Positions 41,301 through 46,647 of a stretch of DNA of 46,647 nucleotides are shown in pieces. The first letter of the stretch is position 1. Each line of letters starts with the position of its first letter. The notes under the pieces were generated by a model. That model was not told the origin of the DNA and ran no database searches. It was given only the letters and a program-made list of their open reading frames with translations. Source of the DNA: DAOTXL01 sp034434895. Its GTDB lineage: Bacteria; Chloroflexota; Anaerolineae; JAAYZQ01. The stretch lies in assembly GCA_034434895.1 (NCBI GenBank), contig DAOTYI010000280.1, positions 1 through 46,647 of the forward strand, read 5' to 3'. A program made the position numbers and the translations under genes.

Positions 41301-41730
41301 TGGTGGACAGGCCCTTCTGTCTTACGTGACGTTGCGCTACGCCGGCTCCGACGACGTGGGCCTGCTCAACAGCGGGGGCCAGGTGACGCTAGAGCACTGC
41401 TACGTCGGCTACAACGCGGGCAACGGCATCGGCAACCTGCCTGGCGGGGTGCTCACCGTGAGCGACTGCGTGCTTGTCCACAACACCGGCCATGGCCTGG
41501 GCAATGGCGGGCAGGCCAGTGTTTCCTATTGTGACATTGCCGACAATGGACAGTATGGGGTTTATTCCTACGCCGAGGGGTTTATGCCTGCTGAGAACAA
41601 CTACTGGGGCTCATCTGCAGGGCCAGCCTGGGACCAGAACTATTGTCCTGACCCACCTTCTGGCAACGGGGACCTGGTCTCGTGCCACAGCGTGGACTAT
41701 AAGCCGTTTGCGACAAAGCCGTATCACTGA
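38311..41730 (+). CDS. Secreted right-handed parallel beta-helix protein
   Basis: The 1139-residue protein has a signal peptide (basic MARDRH, then hydrophobic ACVVGFILIVTGAFSI, cleavage probably near residue 32). The rest is built of beta-helix rungs with frequent 'G-N-x-x-x-x-N-G' and 'V-x-Y-A-G' patterns. Four copies of a longer unit, 'TSLKDD..GGDTNADG.ATQPAPGDW.GI', occur at about residues 271, 494, 764 and 964. Their DTNADG loop resembles calcium-binding loops. Around residues 530-570 a Pro/Val-rich insert with YTVYLPVVVRQ breaks the helix pattern. Such proteins often bind or cleave polysaccharides (polysaccharide lyase or tailspike-like folds), but no catalytic motif is recognisable. 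It has its own promoter and a strong AAGGAGG site. It is probably released or surface-bound. Confidence 0.85.
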   Translation: MARDRHSLLAPAACVVGFILIVTGAFSIRAAAEGPGRVVSTVDGTPICGSTGTHWTLDGSPYLVNCNAEIDAGTELTIDPGVVVRFATGTQLIVYGGLQAVGTAGQPILFTSAQPVPAPGDWVRVWFPAGHGPSRLQDVVVEYAGGSNCPAIQVDDGPLPVLLDNTFKNNRGPAVQAFLEHGLGQPGQIAGNRGSGNGINGIRLLGTVDSDLSLGANEGLAYYTTDSTLTVTAGHRLTLAPGAVYKLSNGLLEIRGGVLEASGTAGNPIVFTSLKDDTWGGDTNADGNATQPVPGDWWRIYLAEGGSADLEQVLIYYGGRSTVNAIDAEDSALTVRDSQVRHSANAGIGSRNTALTVTGSQIGNNGGDGLHFYTEIAGQSPVVQNNTLTGNGGNALYFRSTGSAVIDLVVEGNTGSGNGLNGILLDVVLGNATLKDNPGLPYVVYSLDTVAGTTLTVEAGVIFKADLEHSAPGSKIMVYGNLWIKGQEDNPVVFTSLKDDSYGGDTNADGKATQPAPGDWRGISLVASPQRPPAAYTVYLPVVVRQGSAGSMALPGLVQPVVAGRVGPAALTASMDYVVVRYAGYDVANLELFGGQVEIRHATIGHSMKRGINAEDVQLRLEDSTIHNNGTIGLWLYGNKTPIAPVLVGNGFNRNGTYAVYLIFNGDGCHSGTEIHGNRASDNGQVNGIYVEGSVHTPLGCHLEPNPQTPYVVWTIGVYENGRLVFAPGTEVKFVAPTFQRGTGTLIITGTLEARGTAETPIAFTSFWDDSLGGDTNGDGSASQPLPGDWIGLVARQGSQLILDHAIIRYAGSGGAGLSTTDSSLQMTNSEISSSAGRGLGILMKGSPVWPVVRDNTFHHNGNYAVTLRSDGAAQARFEFEGNTGSGNGVNGILLDATLDTMTVSPNPMLPYVIQMVRVARGKTVTVEGGVVFKGSQDYSGGGSLFAVDGILRIQGSADNLVHLTSLYHDAVGGDTLGDGGATQPAPGDWRGINVNAGGQALLSYVTLRYAGSDDVGLLNSGGQVTLEHCYVGYNAGNGIGNLPGGVLTVSDCVLVHNTGHGLGNGGQASVSYCDIADNGQYGVYSYAEGFMPAENNYWGSSAGPAWDQNYCPDPPSGNGDLVSCHSVDYKPFATKPYH

Positions 41731-41798
41731 ACCTGGCCTCTATTCTGCTTCGGAAGAGAGCTTGAAAAGCGAGGCCGGCCCATCAACCCTCAAGGCCT

Positions 41799-42959
41799 AT
41801 GCGTGTAGTCATCGCCGGAGATTATCCGCAGAACCCTCCCAATCTGGTTGGGGGGATTCAGGCGGTCATCTATCACACGCTCCAACGCCTGGCCGACTCT
41901 GAGGACCTGGAGTTGCACGTGGTGAGCTGTGAAAAGCTGCATGCCCCTGTCCGGCTGGTCCAACGGGGCCGCTGGACGGTGCATTATCTGCCTTCATCGC
42001 CGCGCCTGCCCCATAGCCTGACGATGCTGACGGTGGACCGCCGGGCGGTGCGGAGGCAGATCGAGGCGCTGGCCCCGGACCTGGTCCACGCCCACGGCCA
42101 GGTTGCGGCCTACCCCTTTGCCGCGTTCGACACCGGGCGGCCCACAGTGGTGACCGTCCATGGCATCAATACCCTGGAAGCCCGGTTGGAGCTACGGGGA
42201 GGGGCGCTGAAGGGCCGGCTGCGGGTGGCGCTGTGGAGCTATGTCGAGCGGGCCTGCCTGCGCCGTGCTCGCCACATCATCGTCATCAGCCCGTTCGTGC
42301 AGCAGGTGATCGCTCCCCACACGCGGGCGCACCTGCACGTCGTCGAAAACCCGGTGGACGAAGCTCTCTTCCGGCTGGAGCCGGAGCCGAAGCCGGGCAA
42401 GGTACTGCTGGTCGGCTCGGTGCAGAAGCGCAAGGGCACGCTGGAGGCCGTCCAGGCCATGGCCCTGGTCCGCCAGCGGGTGCCGGAGGCCGAGCTGTAC
42501 GTGGCAGGTGCTTTTCTGCCGGCTTTCCGGGCCTACGGCGAGGAGGTGCGGCGCTACGTGGCCGGGATCGGCGCGGAAGGCTATGTGCACTTTCTGGGGT
42601 CACTGGACCACGACGCTCTGCTGGAGGCCTATCGCACCAGTCAGGTCTTTCTGTTCCCCTCCTACCTGGAGTCTTCACCGGTGGCCCTGGCCGAAGCGAT
42701 GGCGGCCGGGTTGCCCTCGGTGGTCAGCGACATCGGCGGCACGGCCCATCTGGTGGAAGAGGGGATGACCGGCTACCGGGTGCCAGCCGGCGATGTTGAG
42801 GCGTTGGCCGAACGCACCATCTCTCTGCTCCGGGATCGAGTTCTCTGTCGGCATTTGGGCCAGCGCGCCCGGCAATTTGCCCGGGAGCACTGCTCCGCTG
42901 AGGTGGCAGCGCGCAAAACCTGTGACCTGTACCGGCAGGTAGCCGCCTCGTCGCCATGA
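41799..42959 (+). CDS. Glycosyltransferase family 4 (first of a pair)
   Basis: The 386-residue GT-B enzyme has an N-terminal acceptor domain with MRVVIAGDYPQNPPNLVGGIQAV, whose glycine loop (GGIQ) is typical of GT4. The C-terminal donor domain has KVLLVGSVQKRKGTLEAVQA and the E-x7-E region ESSPVALAEAMAAGLPSVVS, followed by GYRVPAGD. It transfers a sugar from a nucleotide donor with retention of configuration, in the cytoplasm. It starts 68 bases after the beta-helix gene without an obvious new promoter and overlaps the next transferase by 4 bases (ATGA). The specific sugar cannot be predicted. Confidence 0.92.
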   Translation: MRVVIAGDYPQNPPNLVGGIQAVIYHTLQRLADSEDLELHVVSCEKLHAPVRLVQRGRWTVHYLPSSPRLPHSLTMLTVDRRAVRRQIEALAPDLVHAHGQVAAYPFAAFDTGRPTVVTVHGINTLEARLELRGGALKGRLRVALWSYVERACLRRARHIIVISPFVQQVIAPHTRAHLHVVENPVDEALFRLEPEPKPGKVLLVGSVQKRKGTLEAVQAMALVRQRVPEAELYVAGAFLPAFRAYGEEVRRYVAGIGAEGYVHFLGSLDHDALLEAYRTSQVFLFPSYLESSPVALAEAMAAGLPSVVSDIGGTAHLVEEGMTGYRVPAGDVEALAERTISLLRDRVLCRHLGQRARQFAREHCSAEVAARKTCDLYRQVAASSP

Positions 42960-44152
42960 ACCTGCTGTATACAGTTACGGCTTATCCCCCCTCCGTCGGC
43001 GGCGCCCAGACCTGGTTTCATCAGTTGGCCTGTCGGTTGGCCAGGCGCCATCGCCTCCAGGTGGCGGCTCACTGGGACAGGTCCCGCACCGATTGGCTCC
43101 TGGGCACCACTCTGCGCGCCCCACGCCGCCCGGCGACCTATCTGCTCGATGGCGTTCCGGTGCACCTGCTGTCGTTGACCAGGGGCCAGCGGCTTCGGAT
43201 CGCCCCGTGGGTGCTGAGTTACTATCTGGCCAGGGGGCCGGCCATTGAGGCCATCTCGGACCAGATTCTGGACCACCTGGAGCCGTTGGCCCGCGACGCC
43301 GACCTGATCCACAACGGCCGGGTGGGCCGGGAGGGGCTGAGCTTTGCCTCTCTCAAGCTGGCCCGCCGGTTGGGCGTGCCGTTTGTGCTGACCCCCTTTC
43401 ACCATCCGCGCTGGGTGGGCTGGAATTACCGGCACTACCTCTGGCTTTACCGCGAGGCGGATGGGGTGATCGCCCTGACCCAGGCGGAGAAAGAGACCCT
43501 GATCAACCTGGGGGTGGAGCCGGACCGGATCTTTGTCACCGGCATGGGGCCGGTGCTGGCCGATTCAGCCGATGCCGATGCCTTTCGCCAACGCTATGGC
43601 CTGGATGGGCCGGTTGTCCTGTTTGTGGGGCAAAAGTATCGCTACAAGGGTTGTGCGGCCCTGCTCAGGGCGGCGCCGGCGGTATGGGCCAGGTTCCCCG
43701 ACACCCATTTCGTCTTCATCGGGCCGCGCACCCGCTATTCCCGCTTCCTGTTCAGCCGCCATCGGCAGCCGCGTGTTCTGGAGCTGGGGATCGTTGACCT
43801 GCAGGCCAAGACCGATGCCCTGGCTGCCTGTGACCTGCTGTGTGTGCCCTCCACCCAGGAAAGCTTCGGAGGAGTGTTCCTGGAAGCGTGGATGCTGGGC
43901 AAACCGGTGATCGGCGGCAACGCCCCGGCGGCGCGGGAAGTGATCGCCGACGGGGTGGATGGCTATGTGGTGGAACAGGACCCAACGGCCATTGCCGGGC
44001 AGATCGTCCACCTGCTGGATCATCCCTCGCTGCGTGACGAGATGGGACAGCGGGGGCGGGAAAAAGCCCTGTCGCGCTTTACCTGGGAGCGGCTGGCCCA
44101 ATTGACTGAAGCAAGTTACTGTGCAGTTCTGGGTCAGAGCCGGAAGGTGTGA
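42956..44152 (+). CDS. Glycosyltransferase family 4 (second of a pair)
   Basis: The 398-residue GT-B enzyme has the N-terminus LLYTVTAYPPSVGGAQTWFHQLA with the Gly-Gly-Ala-Gln loop, VLFVGQKYRYKGCAALLRA as the donor-domain start, and ESFGGVFLEAWMLGKPVIGG as the E-x7-E segment. HHPRWVGWNYRHYLWLYREADGVIAL is a characteristic middle section. It is probably the next enzyme in building the same repeat unit as its overlapping neighbour. The gene ends ahead of a structured 259-base gap that holds two repeats and a promoter, so it is likely the end of the transcript that starts at 38258. Confidence 0.92.
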   Translation: MNLLYTVTAYPPSVGGAQTWFHQLACRLARRHRLQVAAHWDRSRTDWLLGTTLRAPRRPATYLLDGVPVHLLSLTRGQRLRIAPWVLSYYLARGPAIEAISDQILDHLEPLARDADLIHNGRVGREGLSFASLKLARRLGVPFVLTPFHHPRWVGWNYRHYLWLYREADGVIALTQAEKETLINLGVEPDRIFVTGMGPVLADSADADAFRQRYGLDGPVVLFVGQKYRYKGCAALLRAAPAVWARFPDTHFVFIGPRTRYSRFLFSRHRQPRVLELGIVDLQAKTDALAACDLLCVPSTQESFGGVFLEAWMLGKPVIGGNAPAAREVIADGVDGYVVEQDPTAIAGQIVHLLDHPSLRDEMGQRGREKALSRFTWERLAQLTEASYCAVLGQSRKV

Positions 44153-44167
44153 GGTGCCGGCCTGCCG

Positions 44168-44250
44168 GGCCATATGCGTCAAGTTAAGCGACTCAGGTCG
44201 CACCTCAGGGGCCTGCGGCCAGGCGCTCACCGGCGTGGACGCATATGGCC
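44168..44250. repeat. Large imperfect hairpin
   Basis: GGCCATATGCGTC (44168-44180) pairs perfectly with GACGCATATGGCC (44238-44250). The loop contains two smaller hairpins, GCGAC-TCAG-GTCGC (44188-44201) and GCCTG-CGGC-CAGGC. It could be a scattered repeat or a structured RNA at the 3' end of the glycosyltransferase transcript. Confidence 0.6.
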
Positions 44251-44290
44251 TGCCGGGTTGTGGTCCGGCGGGCACAGGTGCGGGCTTGCC

Positions 44291-44309
44291 GACAGGCTGA
44301 AGGCCTGTC
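44291..44309. repeat. REP-like hairpin
   Basis: GACAGGC-TGAAG-GCCTGTC gives a 7-base-pair stem with a 5-base loop. It is of the 'acaggctgaaagcctgt' kind of scattered repeat. It may also end transcription, although only a short T-rich stretch follows. Confidence 0.55.
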
Positions 44310-44342
44310 CTGCGACCTGCTTTGTTAGAAAGCTCTGACGGA

Positions 44343-44371
44343 TTGACAGCCCGACCTTCCTGGAATATAAT
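44343..44371 (+). promoter_or_regulatory. Consensus sigma-70-type promoter for the epimerase operon
   Basis: Perfect TTGACA (44343-44348) and perfect TATAAT (44366-44371) are separated by 17 bases. This is the strongest promoter seen in the window. It would drive the epimerase, WecG-like and Wzz-like genes. Confidence 0.85.
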
Positions 44372-44411
44372 GGATATCATTAGCCGACGGAGAAAGGTGT
44401 TGTGACATTTT

Positions 44412-45470
44412 ATGGAACCGATGCATGAAGGGGCGGGGGATCCCGGCAGCTTTTCGTTCTGGCAGGATCGGCCTGTTCTCGTCACAGGTGGAGCCTCCTT
44501 TATCGGCTCCCATCTGACCGACGCCCTGGTGGAGCGCGGGGCCAGAGTCCGGGTCGTGGATGATCTCTCCAGCGGCAGGCTTGACAACATCCGGCAACAT
44601 CTGGCCGACGGGCGGATCGAATTCCTCCAGGCCGATCTGCGCGAGCCAGGGGTGACCAGGCTGGCGGTGCAGGGCATGGATACCGTTTTTCACCTGGCTG
44701 CAGATCATGGCGGCCGGGGCTATGTGGAGCTACACCAGGCCGGGCCGGCGTCCGATCTTTTCCTGGGAGGGCTGGTGGTGTGGGAGGCACAGCGAGCCGG
44801 GGTGCGGAAGATAGTCTTTGCCTCGTCAGGCTGTGTCTATCCCGGCTTTGTGCAGGGCAATACGGACGAGGAACTGTACCTCACTGAAGACCTGATCAGG
44901 CCGCCCTATGATGCCGACAATCTCTATGGCTGGGCCAAGCTGATGACCGAGCTGACGCTGAAGGCGTATTATCAGGAATATGGACTCAAAGCGGCGATTT
45001 GCCGCTATTTTACCGTGTATGGCCCTCGTGGGAAGGAGAACCATGCGATCATCGCCCTGATCGCCCGGGCCTTTATCGGCCAGAACCCCTTTGAGGTGTG
45101 GGGCGATGGCACCCAGGTGCGTAACTGGACCTATGTTGACGATATTGTGCGTGGCACCCTCCTGGCCGCCGAGCGGATTGACGACGCCACCGCCGTCAAT
45201 CTGGGCACGATGGAGCGCATCCGGGTCCTCGATGCAGCCAGGATGGTGCTGGAGTATACTGGCCACCAGGCCGAGATCCGCTTTCGCCCCGATATGCCCA
45301 CCGGCCCGTTAAATCGGGTGGCGGATAATTCCCTGGCCAGGAAGCTCCTGGGCTGGGAGCCACAGGTGCCTTTTCGGGAGGGGCTCAGGCGTACCATTGA
45401 CTGGTACTTTGCCACCAGGGACCGGGAGCAGGTGCGAAGGGATCTGGAACGGATGCTCACGGAGCGGTAG
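44412..45470 (+). CDS. NAD-dependent nucleotide-sugar epimerase/dehydratase (extended SDR)
   Basis: The 352-residue extended SDR has VLVTGGASFIGSHLTDALVE (cofactor loop GGASFIG), the NAD-binding Asp-Asp in VVDDLSSG, FASSGCVYPG with the catalytic Ser region, and YGWAKLMTE providing the Tyr-x3-Lys pair. RYFTVYGPRGKENHAI and RNWTYVDDIVRG define the sugar-nucleotide part. The SSGCVYP stretch recalls GDP-mannose 3,5-epimerase and related UDP-sugar epimerases. It supplies an activated sugar for the transferases around it. The ATG 44412 start lies about 12 bases after AAAGGTG. It is the first gene behind the consensus promoter and is followed immediately by the next gene. Confidence 0.88.
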   Translation: MEPMHEGAGDPGSFSFWQDRPVLVTGGASFIGSHLTDALVERGARVRVVDDLSSGRLDNIRQHLADGRIEFLQADLREPGVTRLAVQGMDTVFHLAADHGGRGYVELHQAGPASDLFLGGLVVWEAQRAGVRKIVFASSGCVYPGFVQGNTDEELYLTEDLIRPPYDADNLYGWAKLMTELTLKAYYQEYGLKAAICRYFTVYGPRGKENHAIIALIARAFIGQNPFEVWGDGTQVRNWTYVDDIVRGTLLAAERIDDATAVNLGTMERIRVLDAARMVLEYTGHQAEIRFRPDMPTGPLNRVADNSLARKLLGWEPQVPFREGLRRTIDWYFATRDREQVRRDLERMLTER

Positions 45471-46247
45471 ATGCCACAGCCGCCACGGACCAATATCCTG
45501 GGGGTGGGCGTCAGCGCGATCAACATGACGATGGCGCTGGAGATCATGGACGGCTGGATCGCCCGGCGCGAGGCCCATTATGTGTGCGTCACCAGCGTCC
45601 ACGGGGTGATGGAGAGCCAGCGCGATGAGAGGTTGCGGCATATCCACAATTCCGCTGGCCTGGTGACGCCCGACGGGATGCCCCTGGTGTGGCTGAGCCG
45701 CCTTCGGGGGTTCCGCCATGTGGAGCGGGTGTATGGCCCCGACCTGATGCTGGCCCTGTGCCGGTGGTCGGTGCCCAGAGGCTACCGCCATTTCCTCTAC
45801 GGCGGGGAGGTTGGTGTTCCTGAGCAACTGGCCGCTGCTCTGCAGCGGCGGTTCCCCGGCCTGCGGGTCGTTGGCACCTGGTCGCCCCCTTTCCAACCGC
45901 TGACGGTTGAGCAGGACGAACAGATCGTGGCCGCGATCAACGCTGCCGGGCCGGACATTGTCTGGGTCGGCCTCAGCACGCCCAGGCAGGAGCGGTGGAT
46001 GGCCGCTCACGTGGGACGGGTGGCGGCCCCGCTGCTCATCGGCGTGGGGGCCGCCTTTGACTTTTTGGCCGGGCGCAAAAAGCAGGCACCATCCTGGATG
46101 CAGCGCAGCGGCCTGGAATGGCTTTTCCGCCTGGCGAGCGAACCCCGCCGCCTGTGGCGACGATACCTGACGAGCGTTCCGGCATTTCTGTTCCTGAGTG
46201 CGTTGCAGGCCTCTGGATTGCGCCGGTATGAATTGACGGAGGGATAG
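45471..46247 (+). CDS. WecG/TagA/CpsF family glycosyltransferase (GT26)
   Basis: The 258-residue protein belongs to the GT26 family. LGVGVSAINMTMALEIMDGW is the N-terminal strand and helix. VTSVHGVMES holds the position where many members have Thr-x-Asn. GLVTPDGMPLVWLSRLRG carries the conserved catalytic-type Asp, RVYGPDLMLALC is the next signature, and PDIVWVGLSTPRQERWM with the C-terminal GVGAAFDFLAGRKKQAP completes it. Family members add N-acetylmannosamine-type sugars to lipid-linked intermediates at an early step. The ATG directly follows the epimerase stop codon, so the two are co-translated. The His at the Asn position is worth noting but does not change the assignment. Confidence 0.9.
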   Translation: MPQPPRTNILGVGVSAINMTMALEIMDGWIARREAHYVCVTSVHGVMESQRDERLRHIHNSAGLVTPDGMPLVWLSRLRGFRHVERVYGPDLMLALCRWSVPRGYRHFLYGGEVGVPEQLAAALQRRFPGLRVVGTWSPPFQPLTVEQDEQIVAAINAAGPDIVWVGLSTPRQERWMAAHVGRVAAPLLIGVGAAFDFLAGRKKQAPSWMQRSGLEWLFRLASEPRRLWRRYLTSVPAFLFLSALQASGLRRYELTEG

Positions 46248-46255
46248 GGAACCCC

Positions 46256-46647
46256 ATGACCTTCCAGGAAATCATCCTGACCCTGCGCCGGCGGTTCTGG
46301 CTGCCGGTGGCCGGCGCCCTGATGGCCGGCGCGGTGGCTTTGATCCTCAGCCTGGTCTGGCCGCCGGTTTACGAAGCCGAGGCTTTGCTGCTCATCACCA
46401 GGCTGCGCCCGGCAGTGACCCTTGATCCCCGCTTCCAGACGGTGGCCGAGGAGAATGTTGTGAACCTGTCGGTCCAGGAAGAACAGGTACGCCGTCAGAC
46501 CCTGGTGGGCCTGGCCGGGAGTCATGACCTGTGGATCAAGGTTCTGGAGCGCCTGGGTGACAGCCTGCCGCCCGACGAACGCTCGGTGGACTTTATGCAG
46601 GGTGCGACCGACATCCGCACCGAGGGGAACCTGATCGCCTTCCAGGC
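46256..46647 (+). CDS. Wzz-like chain-length determinant / polysaccharide co-polymerase (N-terminal part)
   Basis: The frame is open from ATG 46256 to the right edge of the window (130 complete codons). It begins MTFQEIILTLRRRFWLPVAG, then a hydrophobic segment (about residues 14-36) and the proline-containing VWPPVYEAEALLLI. This is the standard N-terminus of Wzz/BY-kinase-activator proteins, with a cytoplasmic start, first membrane helix and extracytoplasmic arm. It would set glycan length together with the Wzy-like protein. GGAGGG lies upstream, and the gene follows the WecG-like gene by 8 bases. The kinase or second membrane helix, if any, lies outside the window. Confidence 0.8.
   Translation, partial: MTFQEIILTLRRRFWLPVAGALMAGAVALILSLVWPPVYEAEALLLITRLRPAVTLDPRFQTVAEENVVNLSVQEEQVRRQTLVGLAGSHDLWIKVLERLGDSLPPDERSVDFMQGATDIRTEGNLIAFQ

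Noticed and set aside
1..46647. tRNA, rRNA or riboswitch
   Set aside because: I found no cloverleaf, rRNA-like or recognisable riboswitch sequence on either strand by reading. A covariance-model search would be needed to exclude weak cases.

Overview
The window is a GC-rich bacterial chromosomal segment. Almost every gene lies on the + strand, and many neighbours overlap by 4 bases (ATGA or GTGA). Several features suggest a Chloroflexota (Anaerolineae-like) bacterium. These are extracytoplasmic proteins with the 'VYLPVVVR'-type motif, a C-terminal Ig-like domain of the 'WDVSGLAPGRYQLRL' kind, many alkaline-phosphatase-superfamily and TPR proteins, and numerous interspersed palindromic repeats. 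No rRNA or other marker is present, so this assignment is an inference from protein style only.

Layout. (1) 1-740, minus strand: the remains of a mobile element, with a small ORF coupled to a serine recombinase that is cut off after its catalytic domain, then the start of an unidentified gene. (2) 1021-4766: ruvB, a GT-C type mannosyltransferase-like membrane protein, and a GT2 glycosyltransferase behind a near-consensus promoter. (3) 4767-5121: a gene-free stretch filled with decayed palindromic repeats. (4) 5122-15610: a tightly packed operon that reads as a stand-alone type II fatty-acid/polyketide-like pathway. It encodes a sugar-type PLP aminotransferase, a FabG-like ketoreductase, a FabL-like enoyl reductase, a FabZ/FabA-like dehydratase, a discrete ACP, an Sfp-type phosphopantetheinyl transferase, two ketosynthases with complete Cys-His-His sets, a malonyl transacylase, an SDR pseudo-enzyme, a GNAT acyltransferase and an MFS exporter. 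(5) 15651-16106: a GxxExxY gene enclosed by inverted repeats, apparently inserted. (6) 16123-24171: a UDP-galactopyranose-mutase-like flavoprotein, a glycosidase-like lipoprotein, and three consecutive alkaline-phosphatase-superfamily proteins, two of which are recent tandem copies. (7) 24246-33557: one 3103-residue protein joining a polytopic GT-C-like membrane domain to about 66 TPRs and an Ig-like C-terminus. (8) 33607-46647: an export and polymerisation locus with a MurJ/Wzx-like flippase, a fourth phosphatase-superfamily protein, an O-antigen-ligase/Wzy-like protein, a secreted beta-helix protein, two GT4 enzymes, a nucleotide-sugar epimerase, a WecG/TagA-type transferase and the start of a Wzz-like chain-length protein.

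Taken together, regions 2 and 6-8 look like Wzx/Wzy-dependent surface polysaccharide synthesis and export. Region 4 makes a dedicated acyl chain that could decorate an amino sugar or be exported as a metabolite. The aminotransferase and GNAT gene inside the acyl operon are the best hint that the two pathways meet. Three sigma-70-type promoters with exact 17-base spacers (3566, 38223, 44343) mark likely transcription starts.

Small palindromic elements recur throughout. At several places they sit on stop codons, start sites or ribosome binding sites: in the ACP leader with a 39-base duplication, at the 3' ends of a glycosyltransferase and a ketosynthase, and at the starts of two phosphatase genes. 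Such repeats appear to have shaped gene boundaries here.
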